64,000 nt of DNA from NCBI GenBank assembly GCA_025084515.1, contig JAJAGP010000249.1, positions 248,001-312,000 on the forward strand, written 5' to 3'. The notes beneath the pieces are model-generated. The model had not been told where the DNA came from, made no database searches, and was given only the letters and a program-made list of their open reading frames with translations. Of the stretch, positions 1-10,026 are shown piece by piece. The number at the start of each line of letters is the position of its first letter. The first letter of the stretch is position 1. The DNA comes from Ancistrus triradiatus. Lineage: Eukaryota > Chordata > Actinopteri > Siluriformes > Loricariidae. A program made the position numbers and the translations under genes.

Positions 1-665
1 GGTGTGAGGTATTAGGGAAAGATTCTGGTGCGACTGGCGCCTTACTTTTGTCTCACTATGAGCATTTTTCCCTGCCTAGTGACGTCAGCTCCGTCCGACA
101 TTGAAGCGCAAGCTTCCACTTTGATCCACAAACAGTTCCCAGATTATCAACTCAGTGTTTGTCAGTTTGTACTAGTGATGAGGTGTTGCTTTTGTTTCCC
201 GTTTGCTGTGTTGCTGCGCTGTACATTTATCAGCACTTTCCTTTGTTTCTGTGAGCATTTCTCCCACTGAGTGACATATGCTCTGCTCGTCACTGCTACG
301 AGAGCTTCCACTCTTTACTATTAACTATTCATTGATTATATCTGCTCAGTTTTTGTAAGTCTGTACTAGCAATCGGGTATTACGTTTATTTCCCGTTCGC
401 TGTGTTACAAGAACTGTATCTTTTGTAAGAGCTTTCCTTTTCTGTTTCTGCGAGCCAGGCTCGTCGCCATTGTGCATGCCCATGTTTTTGATTCGCACAT
501 CGCTCACCGAGTCAACTCAGCCCGTCCTCACGTCAGAATGAGTCAATTTGCTTCCATGTTCTCCACGCCGGCAGGTCAGCTTTATTAGGACATTCCACCA
601 TCATTTGGTATTATTAGTTTGCTGTTAAACCCAACAACTTTTCGGCGTCTTGCGTTTCTCACTGT
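1..665 (+). repeat. Diverged tandem repeat, possible LTR remnant
   Basis: Roughly 175-195 bp units repeat here. The motif 'gaggtgttgcttttgtttcc' near 180 recurs in altered form near 6 and 375, and 'agcttccact' recurs near 110 and 305. The 3' part (about 600-670) resembles the ends of the LTRs elsewhere in the window (a 'gtct-cttgc...gttaag' pattern), so this may be an old LTR of the same broad lineage with internal repeats. There is no clear terminal dinucleotide or target duplication. The small open frame at 28-270 is not credible as a gene. Confidence 0.4.
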
Positions 666-703
666 TAAGTAATTATCTTTTGCCTCCGTCCATCTTGGTT
701 GAG

Positions 704-760
704 CACTAGGGCTCCCACACAAACGATCTAGGTTCAATCCCCAACGCGAATCATGTGTCT
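704..760 (+). repeat. Possible tRNA-derived SINE fragment
   Basis: The short stretch contains a B-box-like 'ggttcaatccc' preceded by a tRNA-like arm. It is too short to assign to a family. Confidence 0.3.
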
Positions 761-866
761 ATGCATATATATATATAATAAAACATCATCAGATTTTCAC
801 ACAAGTGCTAAAAGTAGACAAAGAAAACAAGTGAGACAACAAATGAGACAAAAATATTATATTATA

Positions 867-931
867 TATTGGATCACTTTCTTCAAGAAATAAATGACCA
901 ACATTTATTTCTTGAAGAAAATGATCCAATA
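867..931. repeat. 30-bp near-perfect palindrome inside Tc1 terminal repeat
   Basis: Arms 867-896 and 902-931 are reverse complements with one mismatch around a 5-nt loop. Other Tc1 copies here carry only the right arm, so the left arm looks like a local inverted duplication of terminal-repeat sequence. Confidence 0.8.
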
Positions 932-1147
932 TTACATATTAGTGAGTGGCAAAAGTATGTGAACCTTTGCTTGCTGTATCTGGTGTGACCCCCCCCCCCC
1001 CCCCTGTGCAGCAATAACTGCAACTAAACGTAACTTCCTGTAACTGTTGATCAGTCCTGCACACCGGCTTGGAGGAATTTTAGCCCATTCCTTCGTACAG
1101 AACAGCTTCAACTCTGGGATGTTGGTGGGTTACCTCACATTAACTGC

Positions 1148-1534
1148 TCACTTCAGCTCCTCAGGACTTTGACTTGGCCATTCCAAAACATGAACTTTAT
1201 TCTTCTTTAACCATTCTTTGGTAGAACAACTTGTGTGTTTAGGGTCATTGTCTTGCTGCATGACCCACCTTCTCTTGAGATTCAGTTCATGGACAGATGT
1301 CCTGACATTTTCCATTAGAATTCTCTGATATAATTCAGAATTCATTGTTCCATCAATGATGGCAAGCCGTCCTGGCCCAGATGCAGCAAAACAGGCCCAA
1401 ACCATGATACTACCACCGCCATGTTTCCCAGATGGGATAAGGTTCTTATGCTGGAATGCAGTGTTTTCCTTTCTCCAAACATAACACTTTTCTTTTAGAC
1501 CAAAAAGTTCTATTTTGGCCTCAACCGTCCACAA
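1148..1534 (-). pseudogene. Tc1 transposase fragment (catalytic domain), inactive
   Basis: This frame holds the middle of the DDE domain of a Tc1-like transposase, the enzyme that cuts and pastes the element at TA sites. The GGGSIMVWACFAASGP block and the QQDNDPKHT motif with the second catalytic Asp are intact. The first catalytic site, normally W-T-D-E, reads W-T-V-E, so the Asp is lost. The third motif is deleted: the frame jumps from 'SQSP' to an 'EELK' end, removing the NPIE catalytic Glu. The N-terminal helix-turn-helix part lies at about 1600-1906 in shifted frames. It is a dead copy by several independent lesions. Confidence 0.85.
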
Positions 1535-2614
1535 GGCATTTTACAATAGCCTTATGGCTTGTCCATGTGATCTTTAGCAAACTGCAGACAAGCAGCAATG
1601 TTCTTTGAGGAGAGCAGTGGCTTTCTCCTTGCAACCCTGCTATGCACACCATTGTTGTTCAGTGTTCATCTGATGGTGGACTCACCAACTATTACATGCC
1701 TTGCTCTTGGAGTGATCTTTGTTGGCCGACCACTCCTGGGGAAGGTAACAATGGTGTTGCATTTCCTCCATTTGTACACAGTCTGACTGTGGATTGATGG
1801 AGTCCAAACTCTTTAGAGATGGTTTTGTAACCTTTTCCAGCCTGATGAGCATCAATAACTCTTTCTCTGAGGTTCTCAGAAATCTACTTTGTTTTTGCCA
1901 TGACAAACTTCCACAAACATTTGTTGTGAAGAGCAGACTTTGATAGATTTCTGTTCTTTAAATAAAACAGGGTGCGCACTGTCACCTGATTGTCATCCCA
2001 TTGATTGAAAACACCTGACTCTAATTTCATCTTCAAATTAACTGCTAATCCTTGAGGTTCACATACTTTTGCCACTCACTAATATGTAATATAATACTGC
2101 GTTTTGTGAAGTGTTTCTAGTCCAATTTAAGTATGCTCATCCTCTCCTCAGCCCCAGTAGCAATGCTTATTCACTGTTACAGCTACCTGCACTTGGGTCG
2201 TTCACCCCCGTTCACACAGTGAACCGTAACAGTATCAGGGTAAAATATAATTCTGGTCAAACATATTATATTATAATGGATATTGTCAGTTAGTCCATAC
2301 ATTCACATTGCATTAAACTTAAAAAATAATTTCAGTGTGACAGTCATTCTGCTGTGCACGCTGACTAAATACAAAAACGCTATTAGAATGTTGACCACCT
2401 AAAATTTCTGTTACATTTCAATCACTATTAGTACCAAAGACAAAGGAAAACATACAGGCACCATTCACTTGGTATATCCCCTTGTTTCTACACTCATTGA
2501 ACATTTTATCAGTTCCATTTACCACAGAGGTGCATCTGTTACTCTACATACTTTGTTCGTCTCTTTTTCTGTTCCATAATGATAAGGATCGCCACAGACC
2601 AGGTATCTCAAATT

Positions 2615-2866
2615 GGGTGTTAAATGATTCCCAATACTGCAGTGATGCTGATATGGTGGTGGTGTGTTAGTGAGTGTTGTGCTGGTATGAGTGAATAAGA
2701 CACAGCAGTGCGGCTGGACTGAAAACAGTCCACCTACGAAAAATGTCCAGCCAATGGCATCCTGTAGGCAGCTTCCTGTGAGCACTTATGAAGGATTAGA
2801 GGATGATTTTAATAAACTGTGCAACAGCAGATGAGCTACTGCCTCTGATTTTACATTCGTTCCAGA
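2615..2866 (+). repeat. Dispersed fish repeat (family uncertain)
   Basis: The phrase 'gtgttgtgctggtatgagtg', followed by 'acacagcagtgc' and a 'gtccacc...ccagccaa' stretch, matches from memory a very abundant interspersed repeat of otophysan fishes, probably a non-autonomous DNA element. No terminal repeats or duplication could be fixed here. The preceding stretch, 2095-2614, shows no feature I can support. Confidence 0.5.
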
Positions 2867-2871
2867 AGTCT

Positions 2872-3136
2872 TGTCGAGAACCACAAATAAAAAGTATCGA
2901 GCAAATTTTTCCTATAAGGAATACTGTAGGGAATTTCTTATAAGGAATTTCTGTTTGTTTTGCCACGCCAGCTGTAGCTTAGCTCCGCATTCGCTGTACC
3001 ATGTTGCAGGCAGGCTATATATTAGTTGGCCTCTTTATGTTTGCGTTGTGGCTTCTCGTTTTGTTGAATAAACTTGTTTATATATATCTGAACCTGTATT
3101 CGTCTCCTTACCCTTCCCACGCACCCCATCGTGACA
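2872..3136 (+). mobile_element. 5' LTR-like end of element E1
   Basis: It ends in CGTGACA followed by GAAT, the same junction as the LTR of E3 at 10755. An AATAAA polyadenylation signal (about 3067) sits shortly before. It is much shorter than the 3' LTR of E1 and little alike beyond the last 40 bases. The start at TGTC (2872) is a guess. Its first 90 bases resemble the end of a Tigger-like element. Confidence 0.45.
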
Positions 3137-3155
3137 GAATATCCTGCCATTAAAT

Positions 3156-3413
3156 ATGGAGATGGCAGGTTATGGCATGACCCCGGCTCCTACAGGTTGG
3201 GTCGCTTTTCCGGATAAATTTGATGATATCCCCTGTCAATGCGGTGATTTTTTCCGACAGTGCTTGGCATACTTGCGCCAATTCCCCCACTATTCTGAAT
3301 TCGAGCGCCTGATTTTTGTTAATTGGCACTTTTTGGGCGAGGCGCTGCTATGGGCCATCAAAAACTGGCCCCAATTGGTATTAAGGACCAGCTTTTTAAG
3401 CAGCTCTGGGTGA
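3156..3413 (+). pseudogene. Ty3-like gag fragment of E1
   Basis: The 85-residue frame opens 19 bp after the LTR end. It has a D-x-F-D-D-x-P start, a conserved 'YSEFERLIFVNWHFLGEALL' stretch and a following W-A-I-K-N-W. This is the general shape of the Retrotrans_gag capsid domain (a short helix, then 'L-x-G-x-A-L-x-W-A'). The E3 counterpart at 10878 reads 'YERVFFVYWRLTGPALLWAL', so the two are homologous. Here the frame ends after the first capsid helices and moves to another frame at about 3323, so the full capsid is not encoded. The function would be particle assembly around element RNA; this copy is probably inert. Confidence 0.6.
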
Positions 3414-3525
3414 ATTTTGGTCTCACCCCTAAGCTTAAGCAAGGAGGCTTGTGTGATAAATTAACCAGTCGCCCTAATGTACCTTCATTTACCTGGAAAT
3501 TGCTGGATCCCCAGCTCACCAGCTC

Positions 3526-4660
3526 TTGGACGGGATTGATTCCATACCTGTGCAAGACGTGCCATTTAGCTGTATACCTGAGTTCGATGTTCCGTTTGTT
3601 TCCGTATCTGAGCATGACACACCACTTTGTTCCATACCTGAGGAAGACATGTCACCTAGTTCCGTATCTGTGTACGCCACGCCACTTAGCTCTGTGCCTG
3701 AGCCATTGGTGCCGCTGAGCTCTGTATCTGAGCAGTTAGCATCACCAAAAAGCTCCGTACCTGAGCTGTTAGCGCCGTTTAACCCCATATCCAAGCACAG
3801 CGCACTGTCTAGTTCCGTACTTTAACAAGACGTGACTCTCAGCTCCTTATTGGAGCCAGTTGCGCCAACCCCTGTGCCACAGACATTTGTGCTGACCCTG
3901 GTGCCACGAACATTGACACTGAGGATGTCAGCACCACTGCCAGTGCCAAGGATGTCAGCGCCAGTGCCAGCTCTGAGGACGTAAGAGCCCGTACCTGCGC
4001 TGAGGACGTCAATGCCAGTGTCAGCGCCAAGGACGTAAGCACCCATACCTGCACCAAGGATGTCAGCGCCGAGGACGTCAGTGCCAGTGCCCGTTCCAAG
4101 GATGTCAGCGCCCGTACCTGCCCCGAGTAAGTCGGTGCTATAGGCCTGCCCAGAGGCCATCTGTTCCCAAGAAGCCTGCCCAGAGGCCGTCCGTTCCTGA
4201 GAGGCTCTCCCAGAGGAGGTGCGTTTCTGTGGGGCTCTCCTAGAGGCGGTCCGTTCCTGTGGGGCTCTCCCAGAGGCCATCTGTTCCCTTGAGGCTCTCC
4301 CAGAGGACATCCGTTCCTAAGAGGCTCTCCCAGAGGACGTCCAGTCCACTTATGTTCCAAGGACATTTGTTCCAGCACCCTTGCTTACCAGGAGGACATC
4401 AATGCGTGTGCCAGCGCCGAGGATGTCAGCGCCAGTGTCAGTGCTGAGGACAACAGCGCCTGTGTCAGTGCCAAAGGCATCAGTGCTTGTGTAAGTGCGA
4501 AGACTTCAGTGCCAGTTTCAGCACCCATGTCAGCACCAAGGATGTCAGTGTCCATGCCAGCGCTGAGGACGTCAGCGGCCATGCCAGCACTGAGTGTCCG
4601 CATCGAGGACAGCAGCACCCATGCCTGCGCCGAGGATGTCCGTCCCAGAGACGTTTGGAG
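3526..4660 (+). repeat. Coding minisatellite blocks of E1
   Basis: There are three or four successive arrays. Up to about 3825 the unit is near 42 bp and reads as a 14-residue Ser-Val-Pro-Glu type repeat (for example 'SSVPEPLVPLSSVSEQL'). From 3840-4140 and 4390-4660, units of about 30 bp centre on 'gatgtcagcgccagtgcc'. From 4141-4380, units of about 30 bp centre on 'ggctctcccagaggacatcc'. Open frames run on both strands simply because the repeats avoid stops. The similar layout in E2-E5 suggests the repeats belong to the gag-like product. Confidence 0.7.
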
Positions 4661-4835
4661 GGCATGATGTCTCCACAAACCTGTGCCCTCCTTCTGGCCT
4701 CCCACCACCCACCTGTGTCATGTAAGGTGCTGACCAGAATCCTCCTGGGAGTCGCCCTGAAAGAAAACTCCCAGACATGGTCGTGCGCCATGGTGGGTGG
4801 CATTATTAGGAGTCCTAGCCCTGTCAAGTCACGCA

Positions 4836-5724
4836 TGTCACGGATTGCCCCAGACCTCCACTTGCTACACCACTCCTCGCCACTAGGGGCGATCTGGACC
4901 GCACTACATGCGGTTCTCCGCCGGGCGGTGAAGGACACGAGGAAAAAGCTAGGGCCAGCGAGATGACTGCTTATAGCTGTGTGGGACAGCATATAAGCTC
5001 AGCCCTACCTTATTCATGTTGCGGGATATTACCTATGGTGTCTATTTGGATTACGTGTATTGCAGCTACAGCCGCATCGAATGACTGCTCAGCCTGTGTT
5101 CTGGAGATTTAGGACAAGATTTCCATTTCGGTTGACTGTCAATGCCATCCTTTTTAGGTTCACTGGGAAAGAGCTATGGTGAGACTGAATAACTTAACCA
5201 CTGTGTACTGAATCATGAATCACGAATTGTGAAACAAGTTTCGACCGTAAAAAGTATTGTTTTGGAAATACTCCCTTTCAGCTGTCGTGGCGGTTTTGCG
5301 GTTTTGCTCCGCTTTCACGTTCTTGTCTACGCCATTGTCCAGAACATACCTATGTAGCATTTTACGGTGAGCCCGCTTTTGTCGTGTGTCTTGCGGTAGC
5401 TGGAGACCTACTCGTGTTTGTTTGTGCTTTGTGGTAAAGCGACTTATGTTTATACATCGCGGTAAAGCCTGCTTGTGTTGGTGTGTTGCGGTGAAGCCCG
5501 CTTATGTTTATACTGCTTATATTTGTGCGTTGCGGTAAAGCCTGTTTATGTTCATATGTCCGGGTAAAGCCTGCTTATGTTTGTAGTTTTCACGGTAGAG
5601 CCCGCTCGCTATTACGTTTTTGTTTTGTTGTAAGGCCCGTTTATCTTATCAATAAATATAAGCATGGTAATAACCATTGAACCTGCACACGTCTCCTCTC
5701 TGCCAGTAAAGCCCCGTCGTGACA
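4836..5724 (+). mobile_element. 3' LTR of E1
   Basis: It is 889 bp, starting TGTCACGG and ending TCGTGACA (7-bp inverted ends, as in E3). It contains about six degenerate units around 'gcggtaaagcctgctt' (about 5345-5620), equivalent to the 55-bp units of the E3 LTR, then AATAAA near 5649. A 75-bp stretch at about 5160-5235 is the reverse complement of part of the Tigger-like repeat near 27470-27530. Confidence 0.65.
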
Positions 5725-6079
5725 ATAAGTGAATAATAAGTCAATTTAGAAATTACACATATGATTCAGATACAGCTGTATGACAAATAATGAATGCTGA
5801 GCAAGTGTCCAGAAAGTCTAGGACCTAGACCTTTTTTAATCTGATTATTGAGGCGCAGGTAAATTCTCAGGGAGTAGTCCAAACATTACAAAGCTTACTT
5901 ATACCTAAAGTATTAACCGTCTGAATATTTTTTCCTACAGTAATGTAACATTTACATTGCTAGATGTTTAATCAGAATTTTTAAATATGAGCTTCTGATG
6001 TGAAACCACTGTGTTTAGTGCCTGATATTATAGCAATGAAAACTCTATAGAACATGAATTATATGACACTACGACTCAC
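5725..6079. other. Intron sequence, no feature seen
   Basis: AT-rich sequence downstream of the third tomosyn exon. No open frame, repeat family or inverted repeat could be supported. Confidence 0.6.
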
Positions 6080-6214
6080 AGTTCTATGGCCTTGTTCCAC
6101 ATGATGACATATCCAGATAAGACGAAGGACTCAATGTTGACGATGTGTGTGTTTCCCCGCTCTGTTCCAACGTAAAGCCATTTACTCTGGAATGGAAGGT
6201 GACAAAATGTGATT
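6080..6214 (-). CDS. stxbp5l: Tomosyn exon (WD40 region), third in window
   Basis: A 135-bp internal exon. On the minus strand a pyrimidine-rich tract and 'tttcag' precede 6214, and GTGAGT follows 6080. It carries one base completing the Arg codon split from the exon at 38302, then 44 codons, then two bases of a Leu codon. It reads I-T-F-C-H-L-P-F-Q-S-K-W-L-Y-V-G and continues through 'RGNTHIVNIESF' and 'SGYVIMWNKAIE'. I recognise this as the N-terminal WD40 propeller of tomosyn, the syntaxin-binding inhibitor of SNARE assembly and exocytosis. 'GNTHIVNIESF' favours STXBP5L (tomosyn-2) over STXBP5, where I recall Ile and Val variants. The next coding exon lies left of the window. The exon is intact with no stop. 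Confidence 0.93.
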
Positions 6215-6269
6215 CTGAAAGAGAGAACAGTAAAGAGAAATAGTTAGAAAGATCTTGCAGGCAGAAAAT

Positions 6270-6326
6270 GAGAGAGAAAAGAGAGAGCGAGAGAGAGCGA
6301 GAGAGCGAGAGAGAGAGAGAGAGAGA
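6270..6326 (+). repeat. GA-rich microsatellite
   Basis: An imperfect (GA)n tract with GAGC variants, 56 bp past the 3' splice site of the third exon. The rest of 6327-6886 is AT-rich intron with nothing else supported. Confidence 0.9.
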
Positions 6327-6944
6327 TTATGTTGACACAATTAGAGCTAATGAATTCAATTTTAAAGGCTATAATTAGTATTTCACCTTTAAGACAATAT
6401 CAGCCCTTTAATTACCATTCTCTCTGAAGGAATATAAGTTTTGAATTTTCCCAATTACACCAAGCTTGTTCTAGTTAATTACATAATAGTAACAAAACCT
6501 GCACTGTAATTATTAGGCATGTGTTATCTTAATTTATAACATTACCATCATTATTGTTTCTAATGTCCTGGCACAACAATTCAAGATAAAACATATTCAC
6601 TGTCTGTCTCCTTTATTGCAAATATGACTCATGTCACTGAAAATGTCACATTAATAGAATTACACAAAATGAAAATTACCAATATTACAGATTCTCGTTT
6701 GAAGCAGATACTCCCAGATATGGAGGATGTTGATGTTTCAAATTGCCCTTTCATTATTAGTACAGTGCCACTCATGTTGCTGTCACAAAATATTTAATAC
6801 TGACAAGTCAGACAACTGCAGTAGGCCGTCTCATCAACACTTCCAAAAACATTAATCCTAAGTCAAGCTAATAAAAGTTTACAGGTTACAGTGGTGCTTG
6901 AAAGTTTGTGAACCCTTTAGAATTTTCAATATTTCTGCATAATT

Positions 6945-7655
6945 TGCCATGTAAAAATAATGACGAACCGTGTTAAACAAAAATATAAATGTGTTGGGAC
7001 CCAAATGCAGTTAGCTCCAGTTGGTATTTATAACTGAAATGAAATAAATAAATAAAAGCAAATGAAATCAAAGATATAAATAACTAAAGAAACTAAATAA
7101 AAGATATGATTAATAAATAAAACTAAATAAACTAAACTGCACGCCATAAGCGTGACGTACTTTAATTCGCAGCACGCTTACGACGTGCCTCCTTTGTGCA
7201 ATATAAGCGCCGGGTCTGCGCATGCGCAGGGCGCAGCGATCCGGACGGAGCTTCTGCAAGCACGTGCGGCTCCATCGCAGTTCAAACGCGGCTGCAAGAG
7301 CGTGGCACGGTCGCAGGAAAGTGAAAAAACAAAAACAAAAGAAAAGGTGAATGAAGAGGACAGGTGACAACACTCAACGTCCTCTTCCGGCTTTCTGACG
7401 GCTTATTTTCATTTCTTTTATTGGTTATTTGTTTTTGTAGGGATAAAGGTACGTTCTGGGGAAATCAAGTCCCTCAGACGAGAGGCTGCTAGGAGGCAGC
7501 TCGGTATTGGTAGGGCCCTAGATATGGTAGGGTCAGCTTTTTATTTGTCAATTATCTTTTACTTTCAGCATGCTGCACCTGCAGCTTTCGGCCTTTATCC
7601 CGCCGTCTTTTCCTCACGCCGTCACCCCTCCTCTCCGCGATCGGGGAATAACACA
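6945..7655 (-). mobile_element. 3' LTR of E2 with internal inversion
   Basis: 6966-7382 matches 9450-9870 directly. From about 7386 ('ccggctttctgacgg') to about 7655 ('gatcggggaataacacacc') the sequence matches the other LTR only as reverse complement: 9872-10026 joined to 14778-14901. The outermost U3 part of the other LTR (14902-15168) is absent here. Confidence 0.75.
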
Positions 7656-7659
7656 CCAT

Positions 7660-8670
7660 GACCAACCCTTCCCCTAGCCTGTCTCACCCGCTCAGGGTTG
7701 AGGAGGTGGCGCACAGCGAGGCGCCAGTAGGCCGGAGCGGCCTTGAAAACAGGGCTGAAGGGGAGGAGAAGGCGGACAGTAGTCAGTCTGATGCCCATAG
7801 TGGGCTTGACGACTGACCCGATGGCCTCAAGGACAAATCTGAGCGCAAGAGGTAGAGGAGTGACACATTGTGGCTCAGAGGCAGAGTCCAGCGGCTCAGA
7901 GGCAGAGTTCGGCGGCTCAGAGAGAGAGCTAGAGACCGGAGCCTCAGGAGGAAAGCTCAGAGGCTCAGGGGTGGAGCTCGGAGGCTCAGAGGCGGAACTC
8001 AGCCCAGGCGGCTCAGGGGCGAGCCTATGGCCCAGCGAGGACCGCCAAAAAGGTGGGCACGAGTCGTCTGGCCGGACGAGCAAAAGGGAGCACCCGTGGC
8101 CGCAAGAGAGTGACAGGGGCGACCACGGGGTGCTCCACAGAGGCACTAGGAGGCGCTGGAGGTGGTCTAGACCGAGATGCGGGGATCGGGGCCAAAGATC
8201 GCGGCACGAAGATCGGTCTATAAGACCGAGGCGCGGGGATCAGGGCCAAAGATCGCGGCACGAGGATCGGTCTAAGTGACCGCGGCACAGGGGTCGGCGG
8301 CAATGACCGGTGTGCAGGATGCCCAGACGTGGAGCTGAATTGCTCAGACGCTGGGCTCGGAAGCCCAATGGGCTCTTGTACGGGGCCAGGCAGCGCTAAC
8401 TGTCCAAACGCGGGACTGAGGTGCGCAGCGGGCCCTGGTACAGGGTCAGGAGGCACCAAATGCTCTGGCATGGGTCTGACTGCCCAGGTGCGAAGCTAGA
8501 GTGCGCAGCGAGCCCAGGTTCAGCACTGAAGGAGGCTGAGTGCTCATTACTGGAGCTTAACAGCCCAGTGCGCTCAAGAACGTGGCTAGGCGGCGCTATA
8601 TGCCTCTCCGTGCAGCTTAGGTGCTCAAACACGGGGCTTACAGGCGCATTGAGCTCCTGTACGGGGCGAG
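7660..8670 (-). pseudogene. Coding minisatellite region of E2 gag-like gene
   Basis: Read on the minus strand, this continues the gag frame of 8677-9369 after small frame shifts. In order it encodes long units of the type 'APPSPVQEL...SSTPGH', then 11-residue units like 'PIPAPRS', then 7-residue Ser-Ala-Ser-Glu-Pro units near 7870-8010. A non-repetitive tail with Arg and His follows (near 7622-7740). The DNA units are 33 bp and 21 bp in the last two blocks. E5 has the same three blocks in the same order, so they are part of the ancestral gene. Low-complexity Pro/Ser regions would be unusual for a capsid. Several frame shifts mean this copy cannot make a single product. Confidence 0.65.
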
Positions 8671-8676
8671 GCGGCG

Positions 8677-9369
8677 CTAAATACCTCTCCGTGGAGCTTG
8701 CTGCTGCTCTGACACGGAGCTGACGTGCCCGGCAGGCCCAGGTACAGGGCCAGGGGGCGCAATACAATTAGGCACGGGGTCTAACTGCCCTAGTGCGGAG
8801 CTGACGTGCACAATGAGCCCATTAATGGGGCTAGGTGGTGCTATATGCCCTGGCAAGGGACCGGGTGGACTCAAGCTGTTGTCAATAAGACCCCTCCTTT
8901 TCCTCTCACGCTGCTCGAGACGGACTTCCGCCTCAATTGCCAGCTTGAGCAGGTGGTCAAAGGAAGAGGCCGGCGGGAGAAAACACAGCTCGAAGTCCAC
9001 ATCCTGATTGAGACCCAATCTAAAGGGCTCAAAGGGGACCGGTCCCTGCAAGCCGCTGTGTGTGGCTAGAGCCATAAATGCAGCCACATATTCCTGCACA
9101 CCCGCTGAACCCTGCTCGATGTTAAAAATGGTCATTGGTTCGGGGGCAGGAATAAGTGGCTGGGGGTCCAGATAGACCACGCCACTAATTAGGTCTGTCT
9201 GAGCCCCAGATGGACACCGACGGTTACGGAGGCGAGGGCTGGGCAATTTGGGAGGGTCAAGATAGAAAAAATCCTCAGCGTTTTGGCCACAGACGCTGAG
9301 GGGCCACCCAAGTGCCAGCCGTGACCCGGGTAACAAAACCCGCCGTCGACGGCGTCTGGGGACCTCCAT
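8677..9369 (-). pseudogene. Ty3-like gag (capsid-region) gene of E2
   Basis: A 230-codon open frame starting at a true ATG (9369), 62 bp from the LTR edge at 9431. Residues 1-60 are basic then Pro-rich. About residues 85-155 carry 'GVQEYVAAFMALA', then 'PFRLGLNQDVDFELCFL' and 'SFDHLLKLAIEAEVRLEQR', the classic Retrotrans_gag pattern (V-x-x-Y, hydrophobic turn, G-L, then a Leu-Ile-x-x-A-I helix before a basic stretch). It then runs into Pro-rich repeats and stops. There is no zinc knuckle. The product would be a capsid-like protein able to package RNA; loss of the downstream frame makes this copy doubtful. The same block is seen in E5. Confidence 0.75.
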
Positions 9370-10026
9370 ATTGGAGGTCCAGGAGCTAACGCTGGGTCCC
9401 TTGGCTGGCCACTGTCTTCTGTTTGCCTTCTGTTACGGTTCGCCATTAATAAAAAAGGACGAACCGTATTAAAACAAAATATAAATGGGTTGGGACCCAA
9501 ATGCAATGAGTTCCAGTTGGTATTTATAACTGAAATGGGATAAATAAATAAAAGCAAATGAAATCAAAGATATAAATAACTAAAGAAACTAAATAAAAGA
9601 TATGATTAACAAATAAAACTAAATAAACTAAACTGCACGCCATAAGCGTGACGTACTTTAATTCACAGCACGGTTACGACGTGCTTCCGTTGCGCAATAT
9701 AAGCGCCGGGTCTGCGCATGCGCAACGCGCAGCAACCCGGACAGAGCTTCTGCGAGCATGTGCGGCTCCACCGCGGTTCAAACGCGGCGGCGGGGACATG
9801 GCACGGTTGCAGGAAAAAAGGAAAAGAAAAGGTGAACGAAGAGGACGGGTCAAAACACTCTACGTCCTCTTCTAACACGGGGGAATAATCCACCCGATCG
9901 CGGCGAGGGGGGAGCAACGGCGGGAGGAAAAAGGTCTGGGACAAAGGCTGAGAGCTGCAGGTGCAGCTCAGTGAATAGTAAAAGATAATTAACAAACAAA
10001 AAGCTGACCCTACCCTATCTAGGGCC

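Larger units (their letters stand above)
777..2094 (-). mobile_element. Tc1-like transposon, both outer ends lost
   Basis: Inner terminal repeat motifs face each other: 'gagtggcaaaagtatgtgaa' near 945 and its reverse complement near 2060. This is the inner half of the IR/DR arrangement seen in complete copies in this window (for example 40032-41343). The outer 'cagtggtgcttgaaagtttg' ends are missing on both sides. A C homopolymer sits at 989-1004. The transposase is read on the minus strand from about 1900 downwards and is broken. Confidence 0.85.
2872..5724 (+). mobile_element. E1: gag-only LTR element with coding minisatellites
   Basis: The order is an LTR-like end (to 3136), a gag-like start at 3156, several blocks of short coding tandem repeats (about 3526-4660) and a 3' LTR at 4836-5724 that starts TGTCACGG and ends CGTGACA. 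There is no sign of protease, reverse transcriptase, RNase H or integrase anywhere in the 2.85 kb. Start Met, Ala-Gly and Pro-rich context match the gag start of E3. No matching target duplication was found, so the copy may be a recombinant of two related elements. Confidence 0.6.

Noticed and set aside
3526..4992. Several overlapping open frames of 100-180 codons on both strands
   Set aside because: They are shadows of the E1 minisatellites. Only the plus strand is consistent with the gag start at 3156 and the LTR orientation.
7743..8279. Plus-strand frame with Gly/Ser/Glu repeats
   Set aside because: It is antisense to the E2 coding repeats; the gag core and LTR promoter are on the minus strand.
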